Below, one piece after another: positions 42,594-53,689 of a stretch of DNA of 64,000 nucleotides. Made by a program: the position numbers and the translations under genes. Source of the DNA: Blumeriella jaapii. Taxonomy: Eukaryota > Ascomycota > Leotiomycetes > Helotiales > Drepanopezizaceae. The stretch's first letter is position 1. Every line of letters begins with the position of its first letter. The notes under the pieces are model-generated. The model was not told where the DNA came from. It ran no database searches and worked only from the letters and a program-made list of their open reading frames with translations. Location: positions 310,001 through 374,000 of the forward strand of contig VWND01000014.1 in assembly GCA_009599575.1 (NCBI GenBank), written 5' to 3'.

Positions 42594-45500
42594 TTATTTC
42601 CTCGTCCGAAAAAAGCGCGCCCTCGAGCTTTTATTTATTGGTACGTCGCTATTTAAATAATCGTACGAATCCAAACCTTCGGAATACGCTTTCAGCCAAT
42701 TTACAAATTTTGTAAAAAAACCGGAAAGTTTTTTATACGCCAAATAAAAGTCGCGTATTTTTAAAAAAGCGTATATAAAGTTAAACGCGGGATACCACGT
42801 GAAATCTTTATTTAAGCTTATTCAAAAAGCTTTGTATTAAAAGGTTTTCCGCTGTATTCGATAAGCGATTAATTTTTCGATTTCGTATTTAAATTTATTA
42901 ATTATATTAATAAGTTTAAAAACTGAATTAATCTGATTTGAAAGCGCGTCGTTAGCTGTTTTACGCAGTCGACTAGCGTGAAAAACTGGATATACGTTTA
43001 TAATACTAGAAAAATCTAGTTTAAAAGCGTTATCGAAAATTTTGGTTATAATTTTAAAAAGGCCGTTTGTAGAATTGTCGAGCTTGCGGAAGGGCCGAAA
43101 AATCGGAAATAAACGTATATCGAGCCAAACGTAATCGCTAACGTTAAAATCGATCGCGCGGCGAAATTTATTCGTATTTTTTTTTATTTTATCGTAAGCT
43201 TATTAAAAGTGCGATTTGGCGAAGTTTCAAGCGTCGTAATAACGGCGAGCGTACGCACGAATTTCGTTTGCGTTTAATTTATATAAAAAGTTAGGAAAAA
43301 AAAAAGTATCGAGCTTTTAGTTTTAATTAGTATAGAAAATGTAATCGTATACAATTTTAAAAAATAAAAAGCCATTTAGATTTTCGTGAAAAAACTATTT
43401 AAACGAAATTTATTATTAAAAGAAATTCGTTTTAATCGTTTTAATAAAAATTTACGAAGGGTCGAAAGCGTTTTTGCAAATATTAGTTGTAAATTTCGGT
43501 TTGACCGTCGGTTTTAAAATAAGCGGCTGTCGAAAGTTTTAATTACGTACCGAGTATTTTATTTAATTCAAATCAAAAAATAAATTAATATTAAAAGTTA
43601 CGATCGTTAATAATACTTTTTAAAAGGCCAAAATACTTATATACGTAAAATATATATAATTTGGCGAAACTTCGAACGTCGATATTTTTATAATAAAAAA
43701 TCGAAATAACTTGCTTGGAAAAGCGATTTATTATTACGAATACGTTATCGTAATCGTATTTGTTTTTATTAAAATTGCAAAAGTTTATTATAATATGCTT
43801 TTAAAAATGGTCAAAAACAAAAAAAAACTGAAAAAGGCCGGAGCGTTTATTTTTTAAAACAAAACTTTTTCGATAAGCGTAGCAATTGCGATAGTATTAT
43901 TTTACGAAAGCTGTTATATCTCGCTAATAATATTAATCCGAAAGCAATTGCGTAGTTTTGCGAGCGCTAAAATAAACGGTAAAGATTTGATCGTGTATTT
44001 TTCGTATAAAAGCTAAACGAAAATAATCGACGTTTAGTATTATCAGGCGACCGTAATATAATAGCAGATCGCGTTTAAATATATACGAAAACGAAGTATT
44101 ATTATCGTCGTTTTTTTTCGTAGCGTTTCGTACAGCTTTTTTTTGGAAAGCTATTAGGCTGTTAGCTGTGCGATTAGCGTAAAAAATTTAATTAACGACA
44201 CGGAGTACGGAAAAAAAATCAGTTATTTCAACGATAAAAACAGCTGTTTCGAAGGCCGTAGAAAGTCGAAGTTTTTCAGTTAAAAAACGATAATCGATCT
44301 GATTTGCTCGAAAAAGGGTTTGCAGGCGCTAAATGCGTTTAAAAAAGTTTTGGCGGTCGAATTCGCTCGTACGACGTATTAATGCGTTAGCCAGAATATT
44401 ATGTTTATTTGGTTTATACGTAATAAAAAAGTTGTAGTCGGCGAGGAGCTCGGCCCAGCGTGCTTATCGAGCGTTTAAAAGTTTAAAGGTTATAAAGTAT
44501 TTTAAGATTTTATAATTAATAATTATTTTGATTTAATAAACTAAGCTAGTTAGTTTAATACGAAAATTGCTTAGAAATCTTACGATTGCGAGCATTTTTT
44601 TATCGTATACGACGTAATTTAGTTTTGCGAAAATTATGGTTTTGCTAAAATAAACGATTGGAAATTAGTCGTCGTTATAAAATTGCGAAAACATAAAAGC
44701 TATTACGCCGTCGGAAGCGTTAGTTTTTAATATGCAAAAAAGGTTTTGTTTGTAATATTATAAAATTAATGTAATAATTAAAGCTAATATAAAAAGGTCG
44801 AAACTTTTTTGATATTTAAAAGTAAAATTATAAAAAACGTTAGCTTTAATTAAATAGATCAGAGGTTTTGCAATTATACCGTAGTTTCGAATAAAACGTC
44901 GGTAAAAGTTACAAAAACCAAAAAAGCTTTATATATTTTTTATAATAATAAAAAGCTTTTAATAAGCGACCACGGAAATCTTTTTTAAATTTACTTTTAG
45001 ATTTTTAATCGAAATAATAAAATTTAAATAACGGATCCGAATAACGTTGAATTTAAATTTTCGAATATCGGCCTGTAATTCAGCGTTAGCAAGCTTTTAG
45101 AACATTTTACGAACGTATATAACGTGTTTTAAAAGATCGAACGAATAAATAAAAATATTATTTAAATATATAATACAAAAATCGTTTAAATAATCGAAAA
45201 AAACGTCGTTTATATAGCGTTGATAAATTGCGGATTTATTAATAAAGCCAAAAGATAGTATTTTGCATTTATAAGCGCCGTAACGCGTACGAAACGTCGT
45301 CAGTTTTTTATTAGCGGGGTTTATTCGAATTTTATAAAAAGCTTAACGAATATCGAGCTTCGTAAAAATTCGCGTTTTCGAAAAACGAGCAAAAGTTTTA
45401 TCGATAAAAAAAAAAAAATAACGATTTTTACGAATAATATTATTAAAAATTCGATAATCGATATAAAAACGTAATAAACCGTCGGGTTTTTTAGCGAAAA

Positions 45501-45930
45501 GCATTAAAACAGCGAAAAAAGCGGTAAAAGATTCGATAAAACTTTTATTAAAATTATTTTGCAAATAAGTTTTGATAATTTCGAGCTTTGAAATCGATAT
45601 TTTATATAAAAAAGTATATTTCAGCTTTTTCTTATTTATAATAAGCTCGATTTTATAGTCGTAAAACCGGTAAAAAGCTAGCTCGTTATTGGCGGCTTTA
45701 GAAAACACGTGTTCGAGGTTTTTGTATTTCGGAGGAAAAGATTCGAAAAAAGATTTATTCGAAATTAGCTTTGCTAAATTAATTAAAAGGGTCGAAATCG
45801 ATATTTCGTTGGTTTTAAAACGTTCGAAAAAATTATGAAATTGGGTTTTAAAAAAAGTATTATACGTGAAATCGTTTAATATTTTGTCGATTTCGTATAA
45901 AAAGGTTGAAAACATTTTAATTGCTTTTTT
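42594..45930 (-). pseudogene. pol: E1-D pol remnant: RT, RNase H, integrase, chromodomain
   Basis: On the minus strand RT begins MFSTFLYEIDKILNDF at 45915 and stays open to 45343 (190 codons: KKPDGLLRFYIDY, RIFTKLDIR). The catalytic box is YLNN near 45170. RNase H lies at about 44750..44390, the integrase zinc domain at about 44150..43920 and the DDE core at about 43870..43440. The GPY/F-like segment is at about 43190..42960. The chromodomain and the RFFRT-type tail run to 42610, just before the LTR. Stops are frequent outside the RT start. It is equivalent to the E1-C and E1-H polyproteins. Confidence 0.9.
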
Positions 45931-46670
45931 TCTGAAAATCAGTTTAAAAGCGTATACAGTAATTTGGCAAATGGAAATTGAATAAGCAGTAGATTAAAAA
46001 ACTCGTTTTCGAATTGGTCGTTTGAAAGGTTCAGGAAATAGTTTGTTTAAATTATCGATTATATTAAGCTGAAAGGCTATCGCGGCGAAGGCTTTTTTTC
46101 GGTTTTTGATATAATTGTTTTTCGTAGAACGAGGAAGCTGTTTTGACGAAGGGAAAAAAGAAAAAAAAGAAAAAAAAATAATAAAAAAAAAATCGTCAGC
46201 CTGGGAAAATGGTAGTATGATTTTTTGTATTATTTTATTAGCGTCGCTATCGAAATTGGCACCGCGAATGAAATTCGACTTTTTCGCGCTTCGCGCAACG
46301 TCGTAGATTTGCTATAATTGGTCAAGGTTTTTGTTACGTTTTACAGCGTCGTTTTGATAGCGAAATTAAATTTTTCGAAAATGCAAATAAAAGATTTTAA
46401 TACAACGAGCGTAAAAGGCTGTAAAAGGGTAAGATTTCGGCTAATAAAACTTGCGTTTATTATAATTTAATAAAACTTAATATTCGGCCAATTAAGCTTT
46501 TTTTAAAATTATATTATAATTTCCGAGATTGGTAATTAAAAAAAAAGTAAACGATTATATTCGATTATTAATAATAAAATTAAAAAGCGTAAAATATATA
46601 ATTAAATGGCTACGAGTTTTATTATATTTTTTTATAAAAAAAAAAGCCGGGAAAAGTTAAATTAAAAATT
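45931..46670 (-). pseudogene. pol: E1-D linker between protease and RT
   Basis: Matches the E1-C linker; includes the 33 bp near-palindrome (46237..46269) and an A-rich tract (46150..46190) complementary to the Ser/Phe T run. The plus-strand frame 46115..46306 is a shadow. Confidence 0.65.
46237..46269 (-). repeat. 33 bp near-palindrome, E1-D
   Basis: E1-locus copy; plus-strand arms ATTAGCGTCGCTA and TGGCACCGCGAAT. Confidence 0.85.
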
Positions 46671-46870
46671 TTAAAAAAAAAAAAAAGATTTAATTAGCGC
46701 CGAATCGATTAACGCATAACCGTTCGCTTTAAAATCGGCGAACGCTTTTATTTTGTACGAAAAGTTATTTTTAATAAATATAACGGAAATTGTTAATAAA
46801 TCGCTATTAAAAAGCTTTCGAACGTTAAAATAACGTATATCGCGTAATACGTTTAAAAAAAAGGCTTTGC
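46671..46870 (-). pseudogene. pol: E1-D protease remnant
   Basis: Active-site region reads ADFKANGYALIDSA-like on the minus strand, with DSG changed to DFK at 46736..46728. It is otherwise as in E1-C. Confidence 0.78.
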
Positions 46871-48200
46871 TTAGGCTTAAGCGTTTTTTCGATTAGCGGA
46901 AAAACTTTTAATTTTTTTATATACGTTTTGGAAATCGTTTGAAAAAAGGTTTTTGTTTTTATTATTATTATTAAAAAGCGAATCTTCGGCCGGTTCGATT
47001 TCGTTTACATTTATCAGCCTGAAAAGGCTTTTAAATAAAACCGAAAATCGGCCCGTAAAAAGTTTTGCAAATTGGTTTTTTTAAATTTTTTGATATAAAA
47101 TAAAAAACGAGCGTTGTCGTTAGTCCGATCGAAAAAAAAAACGCTAAAAGGGGCGTTTTGACGTAAAAAAAAAAAAGAAAAACAAAGGGTTGAAAAAAAG
47201 CTTATAAAGTATTTAAACGATTTTCGTACGTACGATTTGATTCGTAATACGCTTTGGTTAAAAACCTACTATTTTAATAAATAATAAATTTAGTTAAAAA
47301 ACGATTCGCGTATAAAATTCGTTTAGCTAATTGATTTTGTTTTTTTTAACGAACGGCGGTAAATTAATTTTTAAAAGTCGTTATACGCGTTTATTTTAAA
47401 TGCAGCTTTTTTCGTAAACGCTTTAGTATTTTATCGCAAAAAGCGTTTCGAAACTGTTTGTCAGTTCGTATTTAAGCGTTCGCTGCGAAAATAAAAAATC
47501 GCAAATAAAATCGCTAAAAATCGTCGTGCGTATTTATTATAAGTATTTTAAATTCGTTTTCGGCTTTTTAAACGTCGAAAAAATCGGCCAAAAAATCGGC
47601 GATTTTTTTTATTAATTTTTCGGGAAATATAAAATCGAAACGGTTTAAAATACGTAAGGTCAAAAACTTTTTTATTACGCTTTCGGTTTGATCGAATATA
47701 TAATTTTTACGAAATCGATCGTTAGCGAAATAATCGTAGTAAAATTCGAAATTATCGAAAATTTTAGTTTTTTAATAGCGTGTTTTGTAATTTTCATTAT
47801 TATTTAGTTTAAATTTAAAATTCGAAACGCGTTTTATACGAATTAATCGAAAGTTAATAGATAAATGGAAATTATAGCGTTTAAAAAGCGCGTTAAGATT
47901 TTGGCCGTTATAAAAAAATCCAAAAAAAATTCGCGAAAAACGTAAAAGTTAATTTGCAGCGTTTGTTAATTAAAATAAAACGTTGCGAAAAAAAGAAAAA
48001 GCAGCAGATTCGCGATTAGCAAAAGTACGTTCGATAAATTTTATTAAACGTTTTAATTAAAAGGTTTGTCGCAATCGTATAGTTTCCAAAAGTTATCGTT
48101 TACGCTTTTGCGCTTTTTTTAATTAATTTTGCAAAAGTTTTAATTAAACGCTTTTAGCGCTAGGCTAAAAAATGGCAGACGAAATAATTAACGCTCTGCT
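46871..48200 (-). pseudogene. gag: E1-D gag remnant
   Basis: Minus-strand frames collinear with E1-C gag, including the DNARFLFYIKK-like segment (about 47130..47080) and the helical middle. It is broken throughout by stops. The leader follows from about 48200 to 48482. Confidence 0.7.
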
Positions 48201-48482
48201 TTTTCCTTTGTTTTTTTTTCTTCGGAGGAAAAACTGTTTTTTAAAAAAAAAAGCTTTTGGGAAAGGCTGCTTTTTCGCTAATTAAAAAAAGGAAAATTAA
48301 AATATAATAGCAGGAGCTGAAAAGCTTTGCTAAAAAAAGGATCGTTAAACGAAAGTTATTTTTCGCGAAATGCGGAAATAAGCTTTTTTACGACCGGTCG
48401 ATTATTTTGATATAATCCGTAAAAAATTCGAAAGAAAAAATAGTTTACGCCGTCGCTAGCGTAAAAAAAGAATTGTTAATAA

Positions 48483-48747
48483 TATAACGATTTAATTAAT
48501 CGAAGGGCTAGAAAATCAGTCAATTGGTCGCCGTATTTATATAATATAAAAAAACGAACCTTTGGTTCTGTAATAAAAATATTCATTTAAAATTAACAAC
48601 TGCAGAAAGCAGAGATTGTTAAAAGGAAAAAGTTTTATATATATAATAGTTTCCATAATTGATGGGAGACCCATCAGAAGACCAGGAAGCTTGCAATTAT
48701 ACGTAGTTGCTGGGGTGACACGAGGGGCAAACGAGTGAATCGTCACA
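48483..48747 (-). repeat. E1-D 5' LTR
   Basis: 265 bp; right end CGTCACA, left end TATAACG. It belongs to the TTTGCCCCTCGTG subtype of E1-A and E1-H. Confidence 0.93.
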
Positions 48748-49320
48748 AAGGCTTTCCTTCGGTTTTTAATGTAATTGTTTTTCGTAAAACGAGAAAGCTG
48801 TTTTGACGAAAAAAGAAAAAAAAAAAAAAAATAATAAAAAAGGGATCGTCAGTCTGGAAAAGTGGTGGTGTGATTTTTTGTATTATTTTACTAGCGTCGC
48901 TATTGAAATTAGCACCGCGAATGAAGTTCGATCTTTTCGCGCTTCGCACAGCGTCGTAGATTTGCTATAATTAATCAAGGTTTTTATTACGTTTTACAGC
49001 GTCGTTTTAATAGCGAGATTAAATCTTTCGGAAATGCAAATAAAAAACTTTAATACAACGAGCGTAAAAAGCTGTAGAAGAATAAAACTTCGGCTAATAA
49101 AACTTGCGTTTATTATAATTTAATAAAATTTAGTATTCGGCCAACCAAGCTTTTTTTAGAATTATATTATGATTTCCGAAATTAATAATTAAAAAAAAAG
49201 TAAACGATTGTATTCGATTATTAATAATAAGATTAAAAAGCGTAAAATATATAATTGAATGGCCACGAGCTTTATTATATTCTTTTATAAAAAAAAAAGC
49301 CGAAAAAAATTAAATCAAAA
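48748..49320 (-). pseudogene. pol: E1-B linker between protease and RT
   Basis: Open minus-strand run 48949..48743 (MRSAKRSNFIRGANFNSDAS) includes the 33 bp near-palindrome in frame (48890..48922). Confidence 0.68.
48890..48922 (-). repeat. 33 bp near-palindrome, E1-B
   Basis: E1-locus copy; plus-strand arms ACTAGCGTCGCTA and TAGCACCGCGAAT. Confidence 0.85.
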
Positions 49321-49530
49321 GTTTAAAAAAAAAAAAAAAGAATTTGATCAGCGCCGAATCGATTAATATATAATCGTTCGCTTTAAAATCGGCGAACGCT
49401 TTTATTTTATACGAAAAGTTATTTTTAATAAATATAACGGGAATTGTTAATAAATCGTTATTAAAAAGCTTTCGAACGTTAAAATAACGTATATCGCGTA
49501 ATACGCTTAAAAAAAAAGCTTTGCTTAGGC
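49321..49530 (-). pseudogene. pol: E1-B protease remnant
   Basis: DSG reads DFK (49390..49382); flanking strands as in the other copies. Confidence 0.75.
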
Positions 49531-50860
49531 CTGGGCGTTTTTCCGATTAACGGAAAAGCTTTTAATTTTTTCGTATGCGTTTTGAAAATCGTTTGGAAAA
49601 GGGTTTTCGTTTTTATTATTATTATCAAAAGGCGAATTTTCGGCCGGCTCGACCTTGTTTACGCTTATTAGCCTGAAAGGGCCTTTAAGTAAAACCGAGA
49701 ATCGGCTCGTAAAAAATCGTGCAAATTGGCTTTTCTGAACTTTTTGATATAAAATAAAAAACGAGCGTTGTCGTTGGTCCGATCGAAAAAAAAAAACGCC
49801 AAAAAAAGCGTTTTAGCGTAAAAAAAAAGAAAAAACAGCAAAAGGCTGAGAAAAGGCTTATGGAGCATTTAAACGATTTTCGTACGTACGATTTAACTCG
49901 TAATACGCTTTGGTTAAGAACCTATTATTTTAATAAATAATAAATTTAATTAAAAAGCGATTCGCGTATAAAATTCGTTTAGCTAATTGATTTTGTTTTT
50001 TTTAACGAACGGCGGTAAATTAATTTTTAAAAATCGTTGTACGCGCTTATTTCAAATATAATTTTTTCGTAAACGCTTTGGTATTTTATTGCGAAAAGCG
50101 TTTCGAAACTATTTGTTAATTCGTATTTAAGCGTTCGTTGCGAAAATAAAAAATCGCAGATAAAACCGTTAAAAATCGTCGTGCGTATTTATTACAAGTA
50201 TTTTAAATTCGTTTTCGGCCTTTTAAACGTTTAAAAAATCGGCTAAAAAATCGGCGATTTTTTTTATTAATTTTTCGAAAAATATAAAATCGGAACGGTT
50301 TAAAATACGCGGAATCAGAAACTTTTTTACTACGCTTTCGGTCTGATCGAATATATAATTTTTGCGAAATCGATCGCTAGCGAAATAATCGTAATAAAAT
50401 TCGAGATTATCGAGAATTTTAGTTTTTTAATAGCGTGTTTTGTAATTTTTATTATTATTTAATTTAAATTTAAAATTCGAAACGCATTTTATACGAGCTA
50501 GTCGAGAATTAGCAAATAAATAGGAATTATAGCGTTTAAAAAGCGCGCTAAAGTTTTGGCCGTCATAAAAAAATTTAAAAAGAATTTGCGAAAAGCGTAA
50601 AAGCTGATTTGCAGCGCCTGTTAATTAAAATAAAACGTTGCGAAAAAAAAAAAAAGCAGCAGATTCGCGATTAGCAAAAGCACGTTCGATAAATTTTATC
50701 AAACGTTTTAATTAAAAAGTTTATCGCAATCGTATAGTTTTTAAAAGTTGTCGTTTACGTTTTTACGCTTTTTTCAATTGATTTTGCAAAAGTTTTAATT
50801 AAACGCTTTTAGCGCTAAGCTGAAAAATGGCAAGCGAAATAGTTAGCGCTCTGCTTTTTT
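49531..50860 (-). pseudogene. gag: E1-B gag remnant
   Basis: Minus-strand frames collinear with E1-C gag. The run 49868..49668 gives FFDRTNDNARFLFYIKKFRKANLHDFLRADSRF. The rest is stop-rich. Leader 50861..51136 has no other feature. Confidence 0.7.
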
Positions 50861-51136
50861 TTTTGTTTTTTTTTCCTCGGAAAAAAAATTATTTTTCAGA
50901 AAAAAAAGCTTTTAAAAAAGGCTGCTTTTTCGCTAATTAAAAAAAAAAAAGTTAAAATGTAATAGCAGAAGCTGAAAAGCTTTGCTAAAAAAAAAATCGT
51001 TAAACAAAAGCTATTTTTCGCGAAATGCGGAAATAAGCTTTTTTACGACCGGTCGATTATTTTAATATAATTCGTGAAAAATTCGAAAAAAAAATAATTT
51101 ACGCCGTCGCTAACGTAAAAAAAGAATTGTTAATAA

Positions 51137-51403
51137 TATAACGATTTAATTAATCGAAGGGCTAGGAGATTAATTAACTGGTCGCCGTATTTATATAATA
51201 TAAAAAACGAACTTTTGGTTTTGTAATAAAAATATTTATTTAAAATCAATAATTGCAAAAAGCAGAGGTTACTAAGGGAAAAAAGCCTTATATATATAAT
51301 AATTTTTATAATTGATAGGAAATCTACCAAAAGACCAGGGAGCTTGCAATTATACGTAGTTGCTGGAATGACACGAGAGGTGGCAACAGAGTGAATCGTC
51401 ACA
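51137..51403 (-). repeat. E1-B 5' LTR
   Basis: 267 bp; right end GTCACA at 51403, left end TATAACG. GTTGCCACCTC subtype, as in E1-C and E1-G. Confidence 0.93.
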
Positions 51404-51519
51404 CTCGGGGCTATTATTATACGCATTTCGGAAAAATAATATAATTACGCGATACAAAACGTTTTAGCCACGGTTTCGGAGCTATTCGGCGACGTTTTTT
51501 ATTATTTAAAACATATAAA
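51404..51519. other. Unassigned flank, left of E3
   Basis: A+T-rich sequence that matches none of the families here. It is contiguous with 52898..53084 once E3 and one ATAAA are removed. It is the only candidate for older, non-E1/E2 sequence apart from the 1 kb insert. Confidence 0.5.
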
Positions 51520-51727
51520 TGTGACGACGTGGCCCGTTCGGCTCGGCCCTTCGGCTTCCCGGCCTTGGCCCTTGGCCCCTTGGCCCCTCGGCCCTTCGGC
51601 CTTCCGGCCCTTGCCGAACCTTAAACCCATATGTATATAGCTTTTTCCAGCAGAACCTCTTCCAGGTTTTGCATCTTGATATTTTAAGCCCTTCGTCTAC
51701 CTGTTCTCTAGTATACGTGTCGTTACA
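51520..51727 (+). repeat. E3 5' LTR
   Basis: 208 bp. Its first half is a G+C-rich array of GGCC/CTTCGG words (51530..51615), the most G+C-rich patch of the window. Confidence 0.92.
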
Positions 51728-52263
51728 TTATATTAAGGTCAAATTTTTTTTAGCCTCGAAGCTATATTTTTATTTTTCAGACTACTTCGGCGTTTGTAAC
51801 CTTTTTACTGCGACGCCGCCATACCGCCTTTTTCGCTGTAGCCAGCTTTTGCAGCAAACGTTACATCACTTTTAAAGCTTTTATCGATTAAAACTTTTTC
51901 GAGCCTACTAATTTAGCTAATTTTCCTCGCCCGAGCACGTTGCGGTAAAGACTCCGCGAAAAGGCCGACGATTTTCCGGCAATTTTCCCTCTTCTGCACC
52001 ACTTCCGCTGAACACCGAGATACTGTTTAAAAAACCGGCAAATTCGGATTTTTTTATTAAGCGTTCCGACCCGAGCCAGCTACTCGACGTATTTTCTTCG
52101 AATAACCGACGTGCTTTTTTTTTCGGTAATTCGACGTTTATTTTTTTCGAGCCAGCTAGCTGTTTTGATGGAGCCTGCCGTTATTCGACTAGCCTTTTGA
52201 CTACAAAACCTTATAAACGCGAAACATTAGTATACGCGCAGTCTCGATACGTGTACGCGGAAT
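51728..52263 (+). other. E3 leader and upstream internal region
   Basis: 536 bases without a continuous frame. Short coding-like runs are broken by TAA/TAG. No primer-binding site was recognised. Confidence 0.5.
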
Positions 52264-52536
52264 TTGATTAAAGCTATTATTAGTCGATATAAGGCTTTTG
52301 CCATCCCTTTTACTTCTGTTTTTACTTTGGCCGACTATCAAGCCAAATTAATTCGACTTTCGGTATTAATATACGACAAATTGGCCGCAAAGCCCTCTTT
52401 TCCACCGCCAGCGCCAGCGCCGAAGCGCGATTACACCCTTTTTTTACAGGAAATTATCGACGTATCGCGTAACGTAGAAGGTCTGATATTGAATCAAGCC
52501 GAGCAAATGGATTTTGTTATCGATAGGGTTAGTTAA
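52264..52536 (+). CDS. E3 internal ORF, hypothetical protein
   Basis: 90 codons if the ATT/ATG-like start at 52264 is used; the frame is open upstream to about 52235. It has a hydrophobic N-terminal half (YKAFAIPFTSVFTLADYQAKLIRL), a Pro/Ala hinge (FPPPAPAPK) and a helical end (LFLQEIIDVSRNVEGLILNQAEQMDFVID). The last part could be coiled coil. A preceding frame (52120..52270, ASCFDGACRYSTSLLTTKPYKRETL) may be the same gene shifted. No family recognised. It could be a Gag remnant of the parent element. Confidence 0.4.
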   Translation: MIKAIISRYKAFAIPFTSVFTLADYQAKLIRLSVLIYDKLAAKPSFPPPAPAPKRDYTLFLQEIIDVSRNVEGLILNQAEQMDFVIDRVS

Positions 52537-52689
52537 AAAGTGAAAATGGCGACTTATATGCAAAATGGCTTGTAAAAGACGTATGCGAGGGTTGTATTAT
52601 ATGCAATTGAATTGATTTTTTTGCGTTCGAGAGCGAACGCTCATTACGTTCTAATATTATAACTCGTTCTTTTTCGGACGGAGGGGTAG

Positions 52690-52897
52690 TGTAACGACGT
52701 GGCCCGTTCGGCTCGGCCTTTCGGCTTTCCGGCCTTGGCCTTTGGCCCCTTGGCCCCTCGGCCCTTCGGCCTTCCGGCCCTTGCCGAACCTTAAACCCAT
52801 ATGTATATAACTTCTTCCAGCAGAACCTCTTCCAGGTTCTGCACCTTGATATTCTAAGCCCTTCGCCTACCTGTTCTCCAGCATACGTGTCGTCACA
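52690..52897 (+). repeat. E3 3' LTR
   Basis: 208 bp; differs from the 5' LTR only by C/T and G/A differences, the 5' copy being the more T-rich in its second half. Followed by ATAAA. Confidence 0.92.
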
Positions 52898-53084
52898 ATA
52901 AAAAACGAGATTTTTATTTAAATTAAAATTAAGCCGATTAATACGCGTTTTTTCCGATACGAAGCGAATTTAATTATAAGTAAGCAAACTTGGATTATTT
53001 TTTTTTTATAATTAATTAAAAATTTTATTTTTTTCGGCGTTAGCGCTTAAACCAAATTTATTAATAAAAAACCGGCCATATTTC
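52898..53084. other. Unassigned flank, right of E3
   Basis: Continuation of 51404..51519; no gene or repeat recognised. Confidence 0.5.
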
Positions 53085-53351
53085 TGTAACGATTCACTCT
53101 TTTGCCACCTCGCGTATCACCCCAGCAACTACGTATAGCTGCAAGCTTCCTGGTCTTCTGGTGGGTCTTTTATTAACTGTGGAAACTATTATATATATAA
53201 GGCTTTTTTCTTTTAACAACTTCTGCCTTTTGCAGTTGTTAATTTTAAATGAATATTTTTGTTACAAAACCAAAAGTTCGTTTTTTATATTATATAAATA
53301 CGGCGACCAGTTAACTGATCTTTTAGCTTTTCGATTAATTAAATCGTTATA
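53085..53351 (+). repeat. E1-G 5' LTR
   Basis: 267 bp, TGTAACGATT...ATCGTTATA, TTTGCCACCTC subtype. Confidence 0.93.
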
Positions 53352-53689
53352 TTATTAACAATTCTTTTTCTACGCTGACGACGGCGTAAATTATTTTTTT
53401 TTTCGAATTTTTTACGAATTATACCAAAGTAATCGACCGGTCGTAAAAAAGCTTATTTTCGCATTTTGCGAAAAATAGCTTTTGTTTAACGATTTTCTTT
53501 TTAGCAAAGCTTTTCAGCTTTTGCTATTACATTTTAATTTTTCTTTTTTTAATCAGCGAAAAAGCAGCTTTTTCCAAAAGCTTTTTTTTTTTAAAAAACA
53601 GTCCTTCTCCCGAAAAAAAAAAAACAAAGGAAAAGGCAGAGCATCAACCATTTCGCTTGCCATTTTTTTTTTACAGCCTAGCGCTGAAA

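Larger units (their letters stand above)
41297..48747 (-). mobile_element. E1-D: full-length Ty3/gypsy element with an insert in its 3' LTR
   Basis: This minus-strand element has a 5' LTR at 48747..48483 and a 3' LTR of 265 bp (20 + 245) split by a 1,017 bp insertion. It is flanked by AGGGC (41292..41296) and AAGGC (48748..48752), a 5 bp duplication with one RIP-type difference. Joining the flanks restores the E1-B linker. Confidence 0.94.
48748..51403 (-). mobile_element. E1-B segment 3 (linker, protease, gag, 5' LTR)
   Basis: The 5' third of E1-B starts with the AAGGC duplication left by E1-D and runs to the 5' LTR end at 51403. Together with 41192..41296 and 21097..23486 it forms one continuous E1 copy. 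Confidence 0.92.
51520..52897 (+). mobile_element. E3: miniature LTR retrotransposon (TRIM-like), 1,378 bp
   Basis: Two 208 bp LTRs bound 962 bp of internal sequence, and ATAAA flanks both ends (51515..51519 and 52898..52902). LTR ends (TGTRACGACG...GTCGTYACA) and the polypurine tract before the 3' LTR (CGGACGGAGGGGTAG) are nearly those of E1, so E1-like enzymes could have mobilised it. It is too short for gag-pol. LTRs are well conserved with few RIP changes. Confidence 0.9.
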
